Positions 7,895 through 16,750 of a stretch of 46,598 nucleotides of DNA are shown in pieces (position 1 is the stretch's first letter; each line of letters begins with the position of its first letter). The notes beneath the pieces were generated by a model, which was given only the letters and a program-made list of their open reading frames with translations, was not told the DNA's origin and searched no databases. The DNA lies in the NCBI GenBank assembly GCA_003820375.1, contig RPQH01000028.1, positions 1 to 46,598 on the forward strand, in the 5' to 3' direction. The position numbers and the translations under genes were made by a program. Origin of the DNA: Ignavibacteriota bacterium (GTDB lineage Bacteria > Bacteroidota > Ignavibacteria > Tepidaquicellales > OLB5).

Positions 7895-8440
7895 TCACTG
7901 CTGCACTTCCCCGCTTACTTTGTATATCACGTAGTTCTTCAGATTCTGGTCTGCTTCAAATCCGTATCCCTGTATATCATCGGTCCTGGTTGTGATATGT
8001 ACAAACTCATCCGATTTAATTTTCTGCGTTTTATTCACCCACAAAAGTTTGTTTGTAGTTAAAACCGAGCCATCCTGAGAAACAAGCTTTACACTGTCAT
8101 AAACTTCCACATCTTTTGAATTATCAAATATCTTGCCTCTTTTCCCGGTTAAAGTGGAATTATATACTCCGGCTTTATAAAAATCAACTTTTGCCCCGCT
8201 GTCTATCAAAGTGTAATTGAATTTCGAAAAGACTCTTATCCTTCCTGCATACAATATTGCCTTAACTTTGCCTGAATCAGAGAATGTAACAGTAGAATTA
8301 AAGCTTTGCTGTGTAGGAATGCTGTCTGAAGAAATGAAATCAGTTTTTGGCGGCTGTATTTTATCTGAACCGCAGCCGGTTGATATAAATATTAAAATAG
8401 TACTTACAAAACACAAAAAAAATAACCGATTCAAATACAT
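7895..8440 (-). CDS. lptC: LPS export periplasmic protein LptC-like lipoprotein
   Basis: The 181-aa product begins with a lipoprotein signal (MYLNRLFFLCFVSTILIFIS followed by TGC), predicting a lipid-anchored periplasmic protein instead of the single-helix anchor of E. coli LptC. The rest is beta-rich with an OstA/LptC pattern: KVKAILYAGRIRVFS, GKIFDNSKDVEVYDSVKLV, DGSVLTTNKLLWVNKTQKI, IQGYGFEADQNLKNYVIY. LptC receives LPS from the LptBFG extractor and passes it to LptA. The gene starts 6 bp after the kdsD stop, and the OstA-like gene lies downstream, which supports the call. Confidence 0.85.
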   Translation of the reverse strand: MYLNRLFFLCFVSTILIFISTGCGSDKIQPPKTDFISSDSIPTQQSFNSTVTFSDSGKVKAILYAGRIRVFSKFNYTLIDSGAKVDFYKAGVYNSTLTGKRGKIFDNSKDVEVYDSVKLVSQDGSVLTTNKLLWVNKTQKIKSDEFVHITTRTDDIQGYGFEADQNLKNYVIYKVSGEVQQ

Positions 8441-8446
8441 ACTTAT

Positions 8447-9418
8447 TTAACCTAACCCTGCTTTTACAAGGTCATGAAGGTGAACAACTCCAACCGGGAC
8501 TTTATTTTTATCAATAATTACTAACTGTGTTATTGAATATTTTTCCATCAGCTCAAGCGCTGTTTCTCCAAGCATATTTTCATTGATAGTCTTCGGGCTC
8601 CTGTTCATAATATCTTTAGCTTTAATACCGTTAAAATGATCTATAGTCTGCAGTAGCCGCCTTAAATCTCCATCTGTAATAATTCCTTTTAACCTTTTTT
8701 TCTCATCGATAACACATGCACATCCTAAACGTTTCGAAGTTATCTCAAACACAATATCTTTGAAAAGAGTTTTTTCATGAACCCTGGGAATATTCTCACC
8801 CCTCACCATTAAATCATTAACTCTCAGCAGAAGTTTCTTGCCAAGGACTCCGCCGGGATGAAGCATGGCAAATTCTGCTTTTGTAAAATCTTTCTTTCTC
8901 AACAGTGCAATTGCAAGCGCATCACCGAGAACCAGTGCAACAGTTGTAGATGTTGTTGGTGCAAGATTATGAGGACATGCCTCAAGCTTTACTGTTGCAT
9001 CTATTATTATATCGGAATATTCATTCAGTTGAGAATCAAGGTCACCAACAATTGAAATCACCTTAACATCAAAATTCTTGATAGCCTTAAGAAGCTGGAT
9101 AAGCTCGTAGCTGTCACCTGATTTTGATATACAGATAACAACATCACCGTTTCTTATCATGCCAAGGTCGCCGTGTGCTGAATCGGCAGAATGCAGAAAT
9201 ACAGCAGGTGTACCTGTAGAATTTAATGTGGCTACTATTTTTTGTGCAATAATACCTGACTTGCCTATTCCGGTTACTATTACCCGTCCCTTACATTTAT
9301 ATACTATTTCAACTGCATCTGTGAAATTCCCGTTCAACCTTCTTTCAACGTCGCTAATTGCTTTCCGCTCTATCTGGATAACCCTTTTGGCATCGGATAG
9401 TATTTTGTCTTTCTTCAA
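8447..9418 (-). CDS. kdsD: Arabinose-5-phosphate isomerase (KpsF/GutQ family)
   Basis: This enzyme interconverts ribulose 5-phosphate and arabinose 5-phosphate, the first step of Kdo synthesis for LPS. The N-terminal SIS domain shows GIGKSG, FLHSADSAHGDLGMI, ISKSGDSYEL and EACPHNLAPTTSTT, which hold the Lys, Glu and His positions expected for catalysis. Two CBS domains follow (about 205-262 and 268-322; LKGIITDGDLRRLL and PVGVVHLHDLVKAG). Length (323 aa) is typical. No ATG fits the N-terminus, so a TTG at 9418 (MKKDKILSDAKR) is taken as start. It is the promoter-proximal gene of kdsD-lptC-ostA and divergent from rlmD. Confidence 0.93.
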   Translation of the reverse strand: MKKDKILSDAKRVIQIERKAISDVERRLNGNFTDAVEIVYKCKGRVIVTGIGKSGIIAQKIVATLNSTGTPAVFLHSADSAHGDLGMIRNGDVVICISKSGDSYELIQLLKAIKNFDVKVISIVGDLDSQLNEYSDIIIDATVKLEACPHNLAPTTSTTVALVLGDALAIALLRKKDFTKAEFAMLHPGGVLGKKLLLRVNDLMVRGENIPRVHEKTLFKDIVFEITSKRLGCACVIDEKKRLKGIITDGDLRRLLQTIDHFNGIKAKDIMNRSPKTINENMLGETALELMEKYSITQLVIIDKNKVPVGVVHLHDLVKAGLG

Positions 9419-9530
9419 TCAGTAGATTAGCTTAATTTAGAATTCTTTTTCACTATATAATAATGAAATTAGTATTTTATTGAAATAATAATATAATTCT
9501 ACACTGTAATTAATTGTAACTTAGCTAAAT

Positions 9531-10937
9531 ATGCCTCAAAAAGACGAAATTTTAGAGTTAACCGTGACAGACTTAAGCTTCGAAGGAAAGGGAGTTGCAA
9601 GAACTTCCTCTGATTTTGTGGTTTTTGTTAACAATGTTATACCCGGAGATGTGATTAAAGCACAGGTCCGGAAAGTCAAGAAAAACTATGCTGAAGCAAA
9701 ACTCACTGAAATTATTACAGCTTCAGCACTGAGAGCTGTGCCTTTATGCGAATACTTCGGTACCTGCAACGGGTGCAAAATGCAAAATCTTGAATATGCG
9801 CACCAGCTCGAATTCAAAAGAAAGATTGTGCATAATGCTTTTGAGCGGATTGGAGGATTTGAAAATATCAATGTACCCGCAACTATCGGCAGTGATGAAA
9901 TATATTATTACCGCAATAAGCTTGAGTTTTCTTTTTCCAACAGCCGGTGGCTGACCAATGAGGATAAAGATAATGAAAAGGCTGACAGGTCTTTTGCTCT
10001 TGGCTTTCATATTCCGAAATTCATTGATAAAGTTATTGATATAAGAAGATGCTATCTCCAATCGGAGTTATCAAATAAGATATTAAATCTTACAAGAGAT
10101 TTCTTTAAATCAAGAAAATTATCAATCTATTCTACCCACACTCATTCAGGTTATTTAAGATATTTAATTATCAGGCAATCTCCTGTTACAGGAGAGATAA
10201 TGGTTAATCTTATTACATCCGAAGAAAAACAAAATCTTATAAATGAATTCTCAAAGGAATTACAGGAAGCAGTTCCTGAAGTAACAACATTCATTAATAC
10301 AATTTCTACTTCCAAAGCACAGGTTGCATCAGGAGAGAAATCATTTGAAATCTTTGGCGAAGGCTACATAACCGAACAGGTCGGGAAATATAAATTTGTT
10401 ATCTCTCCCCTCTCGTTCTTTCAAACCAATACACTACAGGCAAAGAAATTGTTTGACACAGTATTGGAGTTTGGGAAATTTACGGGCAAAGAAAATGTAC
10501 TCGACTTATACTGCGGGTGCGGTGCTATTTCACTATATATATCTGAACATGTGAATAAAGTTATGGGTGTTGAGCTTAGCAATGAATCAATTCTTTCTGC
10601 TCACGAAAATGCAGAGCTTAATAATGTAACGAATTGTGACTTTGTATCTTATGATGTTAAAGATTACCTTGGAATAATCAAAAGTGAAAAATCAGTTCGG
10701 TATGATACATTTGTAATTGACCCGCCCAGAAGCGGTATTCATCCAAAAGCCGCTGAATATATACTTGAATACGAACCCGATAAAATTATTTATGTTTCAT
10801 GCAATCCAACAACTCAGGCAAGAGATGTGAAACTGCTTGCAGAGAAATACGATATTACTGCAATCCAGCCTGTGGATATGTTTCCGCATACATACCATGT
10901 GGAGAATGTTGTGAAACTGGAGAAGAAAGTTCTTTAA
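9531..10937 (+). CDS. rlmD: 23S rRNA (uracil-5-)-methyltransferase, RumA/RlmD type
   Basis: The 468-aa protein has an N-terminal TRAM domain (LTVTDLSFEGKGVAR), a [4Fe-4S]-type cysteine set (CEYFGTCNGC plus the later Cys in DIRRCYLQSE), and an SAM methyltransferase domain with VLDLYCGCGAISLYIS and VIDPPRSGIHP. The catalytic Cys is in YVSCNPTTQARD, and the family ending DMFPHTYHVENVV is present. It methylates C5 of a uridine in RNA, most likely 23S rRNA; the exact position cannot be told from sequence. The TAA stop at 10935-10937 is part of the first unit of a 9-bp minisatellite. Confidence 0.92.
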   Translation: MPQKDEILELTVTDLSFEGKGVARTSSDFVVFVNNVIPGDVIKAQVRKVKKNYAEAKLTEIITASALRAVPLCEYFGTCNGCKMQNLEYAHQLEFKRKIVHNAFERIGGFENINVPATIGSDEIYYYRNKLEFSFSNSRWLTNEDKDNEKADRSFALGFHIPKFIDKVIDIRRCYLQSELSNKILNLTRDFFKSRKLSIYSTHTHSGYLRYLIIRQSPVTGEIMVNLITSEEKQNLINEFSKELQEAVPEVTTFINTISTSKAQVASGEKSFEIFGEGYITEQVGKYKFVISPLSFFQTNTLQAKKLFDTVLEFGKFTGKENVLDLYCGCGAISLYISEHVNKVMGVELSNESILSAHENAELNNVTNCDFVSYDVKDYLGIIKSEKSVRYDTFVIDPPRSGIHPKAAEYILEYEPDKIIYVSCNPTTQARDVKLLAEKYDITAIQPVDMFPHTYHVENVVKLEKKVL

Positions 10938-10975
10938 GTTTGTTAAGTTTGTTAAGTTTGTTAAGTTTGTTAAGT
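10934..10975. repeat. Minisatellite, 4.6 units of ttaagtttg
   Basis: Units at 10934-10942, 10943-10951, 10952-10960 and 10961-10969 are exact, followed by a partial unit. The rlmD stop codon lies inside unit 1. The same 9-mer occurs at 24495-24529 and, inverted, at 24853-24888. Confidence 0.9.
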
Positions 10976-10976
10976 A

Positions 10977-11112
10977 TCCTATTCCCTCTTTCCCAAATTT
11001 TCCATAGATCCCTGTGGGACTATTTGGGAAAGTATATAAAAGATTTGCAATGGATGATAGACAAGTCGAAGATCCCGAATAAGTGAAACGAGCTTCGTGA
11101 GGGTTACTGATA
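10977..11112 (+). repeat. Dispersed repeat, modules A and B in direct order
   Basis: Module A (10977-11031) reads cctattccctctttcccaaa and then ttttccatagatccctgtgg, ending in tatttgggaaag. Module B (11042-11112) begins gatttgcaatgg and ends gggttactgata. Module A returns reverse-complemented at 24760-24849, and B returns at 24535-24606 and 7437-7508. A further shared piece (ctccaga, ttatcg, attaccccttg, actatccg) follows B at about 11158-11202 and 24652-24693. Confidence 0.8.
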
Positions 11113-11508
11113 TAAATAATTATAAACTGCAATTACGATATTATCTTTATAAACTACTCCAGACATAAATTATCGAATTACCCCTTGAAAACTATCCGGT
11201 TCAAATGATTTGCAATCTATTAACCGGTTCACATCTACTCACTCTAAAACGCTCAAACGCTCAAACTTACAACCCTCGAACTCACCAACTCAAAACTCCC
11301 GAACTCACGAATTTTTCATTTTTTACTTTTTTTGTTTCTATATCTGACCCTAAAGCTAAGCCCAGAACAAATTAATTTCACGACCTGAAGATTATGATTT
11401 CGATATTGACAAAGAACGACAGTGAGTAATAAATTGCAGCAGCATTCACTACTATATAAATATAATATGGAGATTACTGCTTGTCAAACATTTCACGAAA
11501 ATAGTTTG

Positions 11509-11553
11509 GAGTGTGTGGAGTGTTTAGAGTGTATTGTGTGTTTAGAGTGCTTT
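11509..11553. repeat. Minisatellite, 5 units of gagtgttta-like 9-mer
   Basis: Units gagtgtgtg, gagtgttta, gagtgtatt, gtgtgttta and gagtgcttt follow one another in exact 9-bp register. They resemble the 5779-5913 array. Confidence 0.75.
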
Positions 11554-11595
11554 TTAAGCAATTTTAATTCAAGGATAAATAAAGAGGTAAGGATT

Positions 11596-11611
11596 CCCCT
11601 CTCGAGAGGGG
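11596..11611. repeat. 16-bp perfect palindrome in a dispersed repeat
   Basis: cccctctcgagagggg is self-complementary and is followed by gaggaagcgaagcggaaggggtg. A related hairpin (cccctctcct, aag, aggagagggg) lies inside the acyl-ligase gene at 30337-30359, so this is probably one dispersed family. Confidence 0.7.
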
Positions 11612-11892
11612 AGGAAGCGAAGCGGAAGGGGTGTGTTAGGAATTGGTACGGATGAGCTTAAAGTATTACTTTAACTCTTAAATTATAGCGACGGTATATC
11701 GTTTATTTTGTTTATTTTTTCCCAAAAATCTGTGGGCAGGAGTACATTTTCAAAAACCTCATTTCCTGCTTATAATCGCCATATTTTGAGCCATTTTTGA
11801 CACTTTGGTCAGGAGTTATCTCTTTATACTGCAATGAGTTACAGCCATTTTTCGAAAACTCCTGCCCAAAACCTGCCCGAAAACTGCCTGTA

Positions 11893-11936
11893 GAGTGCCC
11901 GCTGAGTGCCCACGGAGTGCCCGCTGAGTGCCCATT
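11893..11936. repeat. 11-bp tandem repeat, 4 units (gagtgcccNNN)
   Basis: Units gagtgcccgct, gagtgcccacg, gagtgcccgct and gagtgcccatt are in register. The first and third are identical. Confidence 0.8.
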
Positions 11937-12185
11937 GGATGACCGCTGGTTCTTTTACTAATCCTATGCAGCATTTGGAGTAGAAGGAAGATTTATTACT
12001 TTGAATCGAAATTGGTAATTCAAAATCCGCAATTGTTAGAGGGGTTTGGTGTGAAATTGTAAATCTGAAACTGTATGTTTATTACTCTCGCTAACAAACT
12101 ACTTAATACTTGCTTATTGTGACAGGTAAGTTCATAGCTTCTTAAATTTTACAAAAGAAAGGTTATGTGCGAATATATTAACTAA

Positions 12186-12353
12186 TCATTTATGCTTGTG
12201 ATGCATATTTGCTGTTTTATATGTCTTCTTTGTTTTTATTTCTTTTTCGTTAATAATATTTACAAATTCAGACTTGTTTCTATAGTATAATCTTGACAAC
12301 TCTTCCCTTCTTTTTCTCATAAATTCAACTGCTTTGAAATTTTTTATATTCAT
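12186..12353 (-). CDS. Small basic protein, putative antitoxin of the adjacent PIN gene
   Basis: A 55-aa ORF begins MNIKNFKAVEFMRKRREELS and is rich in Lys and Arg. Its ATG overlaps the stop codon of the frameshifted PIN reading frame (ATGA), and a strong ribosome site (gaggagg) lies a few bases upstream. The size, the N-terminal 'F-K-A-V-x-F-M-R' pattern and the translational coupling resemble small partner proteins encoded next to PIN-domain toxins, so an antitoxin role is inferred. It appears intact although the toxin gene is broken. No functional domain is recognised beyond that. Confidence 0.6.
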   Translation of the reverse strand: MNIKNFKAVEFMRKRREELSRLYYRNKSEFVNIINEKEIKTKKTYKTANMHHKHK

Positions 12354-12798
12354 TTTATTACCTCCTCAGGACTTCTGATATCAATAACAGGATAACCATA
12401 TTTTAAGTTTACTGAGTTATACATTTTTATTTTATTTATATTAACCATGTGTTTAAAATTCCAACTAACTATAATATCAACTCTTTTTAATGTAGCTATA
12501 GCAATATGTAAAAAGCATCGGTAAAGTATTTTTGAGAAATAATTTTTTCATTTAAATATATATTTGCAATCGTTTCAGCGGCTTGAGTTAATTCTACAAT
12601 TTCCAAATTCACCATCGGTATTTTATTGATTAACTCCCTGACATTTTTAGGAGCTGTTGATAATTCCTTTATTGTTACTTTGGAAATAATGATATCATGA
12701 AAACCTTTAAATATTTCATCAAATAGCAATACCGTATTTTCACTGAATTCAGGGTCAAAATAACCGCCAATTACTGATGTATCAAGATATAATTTCAT
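12350..12798 (-). pseudogene. PIN-domain (VapC-like) ribonuclease, frameshifted
   Basis: The first 100 codons read MKLYLDTSVIGGYFD onward, with the N-terminal catalytic Asp of PIN nucleases, and stop at 12496 just after KYFTDAFYILL. In another frame the family C-terminus continues immediately as HIAIATLKRVDIIVSWNF, then KHMVNINKIK, and ends in RSPEEVIK with TGA at 12350-12352. Joining the frames needs a +2 or -1 correction at the T-run near 12510-12515, where DALHIAIAT would be expected. PIN toxins cleave RNA with Mg2+; here the C-terminal acidic region is separated, so the product is probably inactive unless the shift is a sequencing error. It is coupled to the small downstream gene. Confidence 0.8.
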
Positions 12799-12947
12799 TT
12801 ACTTTGATTATAATAATAAATTACATTTATTTTTATAAATATTAAATCCATTCCGGTCTATTCACCATCTCTTTTTTAATTTCTTCTATTGTTCAATCAT
12901 GTCTATTTTATTATATTTATGTTTGTATATAAAAAAATATATTAAAT

Positions 12948-13439
12948 ATGAGAGAATCAGAAGTACTTGCCAACACTTTTCAATCAGTCCGAAACCTGAC
13001 AAAATTTTATTTCTCAATGTTTCCTGAAGAAAAGCTTCATGAAGAAGTATGCATTAACGGCAAAACATTAAACACTGCTTACTGGCTTGCCGCTCATCTT
13101 GTGTGGACAGAGCATTTCCTTGTTTTGCAGGGAGTAGGAAATACATCAATGGATATTCCCTGGCTGAAGGAGTTTGAAATCGGTTCTACACCCGAAAAAA
13201 AGGATTCATGGCCAAGCTATAGTGAGGTTATGGAAACAATGGATAAAATTCATGAAAAAGCTATGAAAGTAATTAAAGAATTACCTGATGAAGAGCTTGA
13301 TAAAGAAAATTTTCTTGGCTATACGTTTGGCGGAGTGAACTCAAAGAGAGTAATGATAACACATCTTATAAGACATGAACCAATGCATGTAGGACAGCTT
13401 TCATGGCTTTTAAAATTATACGGTGTTGAAACTGTTTGA
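12948..13439 (+). CDS. DinB-fold family protein
   Basis: The 163-aa helical protein resembles the DinB/YfiT superfamily of metal-binding four-helix bundles, some of which are bacillithiol- or mycothiol-dependent transferases. Candidate metal ligands are the His in AAHLVWTEHF and the pair in HLIRHEPMHVGQLSWLL near the C-terminus. The substrate is unknown. The presence of bshC in the same window makes a thiol-transferase role conceivable but unproven. It is monocistronic: the preceding gene is divergent and a bidirectional terminator lies about 20 bp downstream. Confidence 0.85.
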   Translation: MRESEVLANTFQSVRNLTKFYFSMFPEEKLHEEVCINGKTLNTAYWLAAHLVWTEHFLVLQGVGNTSMDIPWLKEFEIGSTPEKKDSWPSYSEVMETMDKIHEKAMKVIKELPDEELDKENFLGYTFGGVNSKRVMITHLIRHEPMHVGQLSWLLKLYGVETV

Positions 13440-13459
13440 GCAAGATAATTTATATTCAT

Positions 13460-13489
13460 AAAAAACCCGCTCGAAAAAGCGGGTTTTTT
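13460..13489. terminator. Bidirectional intrinsic terminator
   Basis: The arms aaaaaacccgct (13460-13471) and agcgggtttttt (13478-13489) form a GC-cored stem with A- and T-runs on the outer sides. It lies between the convergent DinB-fold gene and a T9SS gene and can serve both. Confidence 0.9.
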
Positions 13490-13510
13490 ATAGCAAGAGT
13501 ATTCTAAATT

Positions 13511-15634
13511 TTATTTTATTAACACCATCTTTTTCGATTCCGCATAATCGCCTACCTGCAGTTTGTAGAAATATACCCCGCTTGGGAAATTTGATGCATT
13601 CCACGTCACTTCATAAGTTCCTTCATTCATCCGCTCATTTACAAGTATTGCTGCTTCTTTTCCAAGCAAATCATATACTGTCAATCTAACTTCTAACTTC
13701 TGACTTCTAACTTCTTTCGGAATATCAAAACGAATCTTAGTTACAGGATTAAACGGATTAGGATAATTCTGGTATAAACTGAACTTATCAGGAACAATAT
13801 TTCCCTGCTGTTCTATCTTAACCATCACGTTAGTTAAATAATAATCAATCGTATCCATACTGAATGTTGTTAGCTGTACAGGTCTAATTGCACTGTAATA
13901 TCCCATGCGGTTACATATTATTTCATAATTAGACGCTGAAAGAGAGTCTATGCAATAAGCTCCTCCCGGAAGTGAAATGGAATACCCTTTGAAATTATTA
14001 CCCACTCTTGCATACATTATTGCATCCTTTAAGCTTCCCCTGTCTTGTTCAGAATCGGTATAAACATGTCCTCCTATATGGTATGCTCCTGTAGTATTAA
14101 TTATCCTGTAAACACCAATATCTATATTTGATAAATTACCTGTAGGATATAGCTTGACTGAATTTTCCCAATAGATAGTTGAAGGATGGTAAGTAGGCAC
14201 AAATGACTGTTCTTCTTCGTCATCCTGGAATGCCATTATGTCAACTGTATCCTGGGGAACATGGGGAAGTACATAAGTACCGTTTGCCTGAATACCGGTT
14301 GAATCAACAGTAGTTATGATACCTGTGCTTCTGTCAAAATGAAATGCTTTCACATAACCTGATGATACAAGCTGCTGGTTATCCTGGAATTTTACTGTTC
14401 CTGAGATGGTGTAAGTTACTGGTACTTCATGCAACTTTACAGCAATGGCACCTAAAGCTGTTTCTGTCAAAGACATAGAACCTGCAATATAAACGTTATT
14501 TAACGTATCAACATCAATTACACTGCATGAAGAAGCTGTTTCATTAGGGGTATAGTAATCGTAGTCCCATAATATTTGTCCATCATTTGATAACCTTGAT
14601 ATTCTTATACATGAACCTAGTGTGGAAGCAAGATACAGATTATTATTCTTATCAAATGTAAGAGAAGATCTGGCTAGATCATGTCTCCAAAGAAAAGTAC
14701 CTGAGCTGTCATATTTTACTGTTGACGTAGATCCAATTATGCAGATGTTTTCCGAATTATCAATTTCCATGGTATAAGGATAATCATTAGTAAAACCGTT
14801 GCTGTTAAAAGTTGATACCCATTTCATTTCTCCTGCAGAATCATATTTACTTAGCAAATAATCATAACCGCTGGATGAATAGTAACATCTTGAAAGAACA
14901 TAAATTTGTCCATTGGGTAGTATTGACAATTTGTAATTACTAGATAGACTCATACCATCCGGTCTGTAATATGAATTCCACAACATCGTTCCTGAAGGAG
15001 TAATCTTGTACACATATAAACCGTGTGAAAAGCTGGAATCTAATGTTGACGCAATAACATAATTAGTATCATCTACTGCGAAATTATATACAGAAATGTT
15101 ATTTGGAATAGTATAAGTGTTTAGGACTGCACCTGAGTTGCTATATTTGATTAAATAATCAACACCGGTATAATCGCTGCATAATCTATAGGCATATCCA
15201 TTGTTATCTCCAATAATTAACTTACCCTCATATGGACTTTCAATACTCCATATACATGCACCTGTAGGAGTAAATTTTTGAACATAATATTGTTTTGGGT
15301 AATTACTTGTTACGACATCGGTATACATATTATAATTATTATCCATATAGCTGGATATAAGCGATAGATTGTAATAATAGCCATGATATCTTTGAACACC
15401 ACTTGCATCATATGAAATTATAAAATAACTAAAAATTCGATCAATCCCTGTTCCAATGGAATGTCTTCCTGCAACATATGTGTTTCCGTTTGGTTCTACT
15501 TTAAGATTAGTATTTTCATATTGTTCTTGATTTTCCCCAGGAAGAATTGTTTTACACCATTGCTCTGATAATTGAGAGTAAGATGGATTTGCAACTATAG
15601 CTAATATAATGAGAGTATAAATAATTCTTTTCAT
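13511..15634 (-). CDS. Large T9SS cargo with beta-propeller-like repeats and a carboxypeptidase-regulatory-like domain
   Basis: A signal peptide (MKRIIYTLIILAIVANPSYS) is followed by about 380 residues of repeats of the type 'GNTYVAG', 'YDSSGTFLWRHDL' and 'NNVYIAGS', as in SBBP-like propellers. A beta-sandwich segment begins around TYTISGTVKFQDNQQLVSSG and resembles a carboxypeptidase regulatory domain. The C-terminus is a T9SS type A sorting domain (YQNYPNPFNPVTKIRFDIP through YAESKKMVLIK). A 7-bp tandem repeat encodes the extra KEVRSQKLEVR loop inside the sorting domain, and the same loop is in the 16883-18994 gene. It is probably surface-exposed; the ligand is unknown. Confidence 0.88.
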   Translation of the reverse strand: MKRIIYTLIILAIVANPSYSQLSEQWCKTILPGENQEQYENTNLKVEPNGNTYVAGRHSIGTGIDRIFSYFIISYDASGVQRYHGYYYNLSLISSYMDNNYNMYTDVVTSNYPKQYYVQKFTPTGACIWSIESPYEGKLIIGDNNGYAYRLCSDYTGVDYLIKYSNSGAVLNTYTIPNNISVYNFAVDDTNYVIASTLDSSFSHGLYVYKITPSGTMLWNSYYRPDGMSLSSNYKLSILPNGQIYVLSRCYYSSSGYDYLLSKYDSAGEMKWVSTFNSNGFTNDYPYTMEIDNSENICIIGSTSTVKYDSSGTFLWRHDLARSSLTFDKNNNLYLASTLGSCIRISRLSNDGQILWDYDYYTPNETASSCSVIDVDTLNNVYIAGSMSLTETALGAIAVKLHEVPVTYTISGTVKFQDNQQLVSSGYVKAFHFDRSTGIITTVDSTGIQANGTYVLPHVPQDTVDIMAFQDDEEEQSFVPTYHPSTIYWENSVKLYPTGNLSNIDIGVYRIINTTGAYHIGGHVYTDSEQDRGSLKDAIMYARVGNNFKGYSISLPGGAYCIDSLSASNYEIICNRMGYYSAIRPVQLTTFSMDTIDYYLTNVMVKIEQQGNIVPDKFSLYQNYPNPFNPVTKIRFDIPKEVRSQKLEVRLTVYDLLGKEAAILVNERMNEGTYEVTWNASNFPSGVYFYKLQVGDYAESKKMVLIK

Positions 15635-15889
15635 TTTACTGCCTTTCTCAAAAGAGATTAAATTGTTTTATTGCTCTCACGCCTCAGTAAAATTAATATG
15701 CCGTGAACAATAAATAGTATTTGATGCGTTTATAAAAGTATTATTAATTGATGTTTATTTACGTTTTATAAATTTATTTTCTTATATCAAAAGAAAAATC
15801 AACTCTATGAAAGCAGTATCAACAGGAGGAGTATTAACAGGATTAAGAGTAATTGCTTTATAATTGATTCGTGATATTTATAGTACATA

Positions 15890-16750
15890 TCAATCTAATT
15901 TATCGGTGTATTGTTTAATTGTCATTGCATTTTCCCAATAGTAATTGAACATATCCCTCATGTTATCAACAAAGTCAGTGTTTTTGATAATAAGGTCGGA
16001 TTGTTTATTTTTTGCATTTGGAAGATTACTTGTTACATTTATTAAAACTATTTTACCGTCAAATATTCCTACATTAGGAATATTTGCATTTGTCAGCCTC
16101 ACCTGTTCACCGTTTCTTTCAAACATTTCGCATAAACGGATAAGGTCTTCTTTTTGTGCATTAACAGCTTTGCCGTTTTTCATAATTTTAAAATCAAGAC
16201 TTATCCTGTAAATGTATTTTACTACTCCGCCGCTTTCAAAAAATTTCTTGCCAAGGTCACTCAGTTCTTCTGTTACAATTCCTCTCAGCCGGTTCATTCC
16301 GAGAATTTCAATCTTTGCATTTTTAACAAGGTCAATATATTTTGCAACTCTGTGTTTGTTAAATCCCCTGATAAGCTCTACACTTTCTTCTATTCCCGGT
16401 CCTTTATTAAGTGTTGAACTGTATTGTTCCTGTATGGTTTTGAATGTGTCTTTTAAAGTTGATATGCGCGAACGGTTTGATTCATTAAATTCTCTTTCAA
16501 TCTTATCAAGTATTACCTGTGGTTCTATTATCTGGTACTGAAGTATTGAGCTGGTTTCTATCTGGTTGCAGTAGCCGCGTTCAGCAAATGATTTTAAAAT
16601 ATCGTAAAGTGAATTCCGGATGATTTTAGTCTCATTTGCTATCTCGGTAGCGCTCATCGGTGTGCCTCTCAGAAGTACAAGAAAAACCTTGGCTTCATAT
16701 TCCTTGAATCCAAGCGACTTAAATTTTTCTATTAATTCCTTTTGAATCAA
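15890..16750 (-). CDS. TrmB-family transcriptional regulator
   Basis: The N-terminus (LIEKFKSLGFKEYEAKVFLV, then SATEIANETKIIRNSLYDIL) is the winged-helix domain of TrmB regulators. A helical linker follows, then a C-terminal phospholipase-D-like sensor domain (HRVAKYIDLVKNAKIEILGM to NVGIFDGKIVLINVTS). TrmB proteins are common in archaea, where they often sense sugars, and less common in bacteria. The only start that keeps the complete HTH is a TTG at 16750, since an in-frame stop lies just upstream. That TTG lies at the inner edge of a perfect palindrome, strongly suggesting autorepression. No ribosome site is visible. The target genes are not evident; both neighbours are T9SS cargo. Confidence 0.85.
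   Translation of the reverse strand: MIQKELIEKFKSLGFKEYEAKVFLVLLRGTPMSATEIANETKIIRNSLYDILKSFAERGYCNQIETSSILQYQIIEPQVILDKIEREFNESNRSRISTLKDTFKTIQEQYSSTLNKGPGIEESVELIRGFNKHRVAKYIDLVKNAKIEILGMNRLRGIVTEELSDLGKKFFESGGVVKYIYRISLDFKIMKNGKAVNAQKEDLIRLCEMFERNGEQVRLTNANIPNVGIFDGKIVLINVTSNLPNAKNKQSDLIIKNTDFVDNMRDMFNYYWENAMTIKQYTDKLD

Larger units (their letters stand above)
10938..12185. other. 1.25-kb gene-poor stretch of repeat debris
   Basis: No real gene is visible; the open frames on both strands are short and composed of repeat sequence. It contains dispersed modules A (10977-11031) and B (11042-11112), a (gagtgttta)n array (11509-11553), a palindromic segment (11596-11611), an 11-bp array (11893-11936), and a pair of 10-bp inverted repeats gggcaggagt (11734-11743) and actcctgccc (11858-11867). 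The last 250 bp, before the small antitoxin-like gene, are AT-rich without obvious structure. Confidence 0.65.

Noticed and set aside
7678..7995. Plus-strand ORF with TPDSPTPDSPT repeats
   Set aside because: It is translation of the 15-bp and 8-bp minisatellites plus antisense lptC; no signal or domain.
10797..11132. ORFs on both strands over the rlmD end
   Set aside because: They consist of the rlmD 3' end, the ttaagtttg array (LSLLSLLSLL or LTNLTNLTN) and modules A/B.
11422..11655. 77-aa plus-strand ORF in the gene-poor stretch
   Set aside because: It is mostly the translated gagtgttta array (ECVECLECIVCLECF) and the palindromic repeat.
15807..15863. 18-codon ORF starting MKAVSTGG
   Set aside because: It is too short, has no convincing ribosome-site spacing or homology, and lies in AT-rich DNA upstream of a divergent gene.
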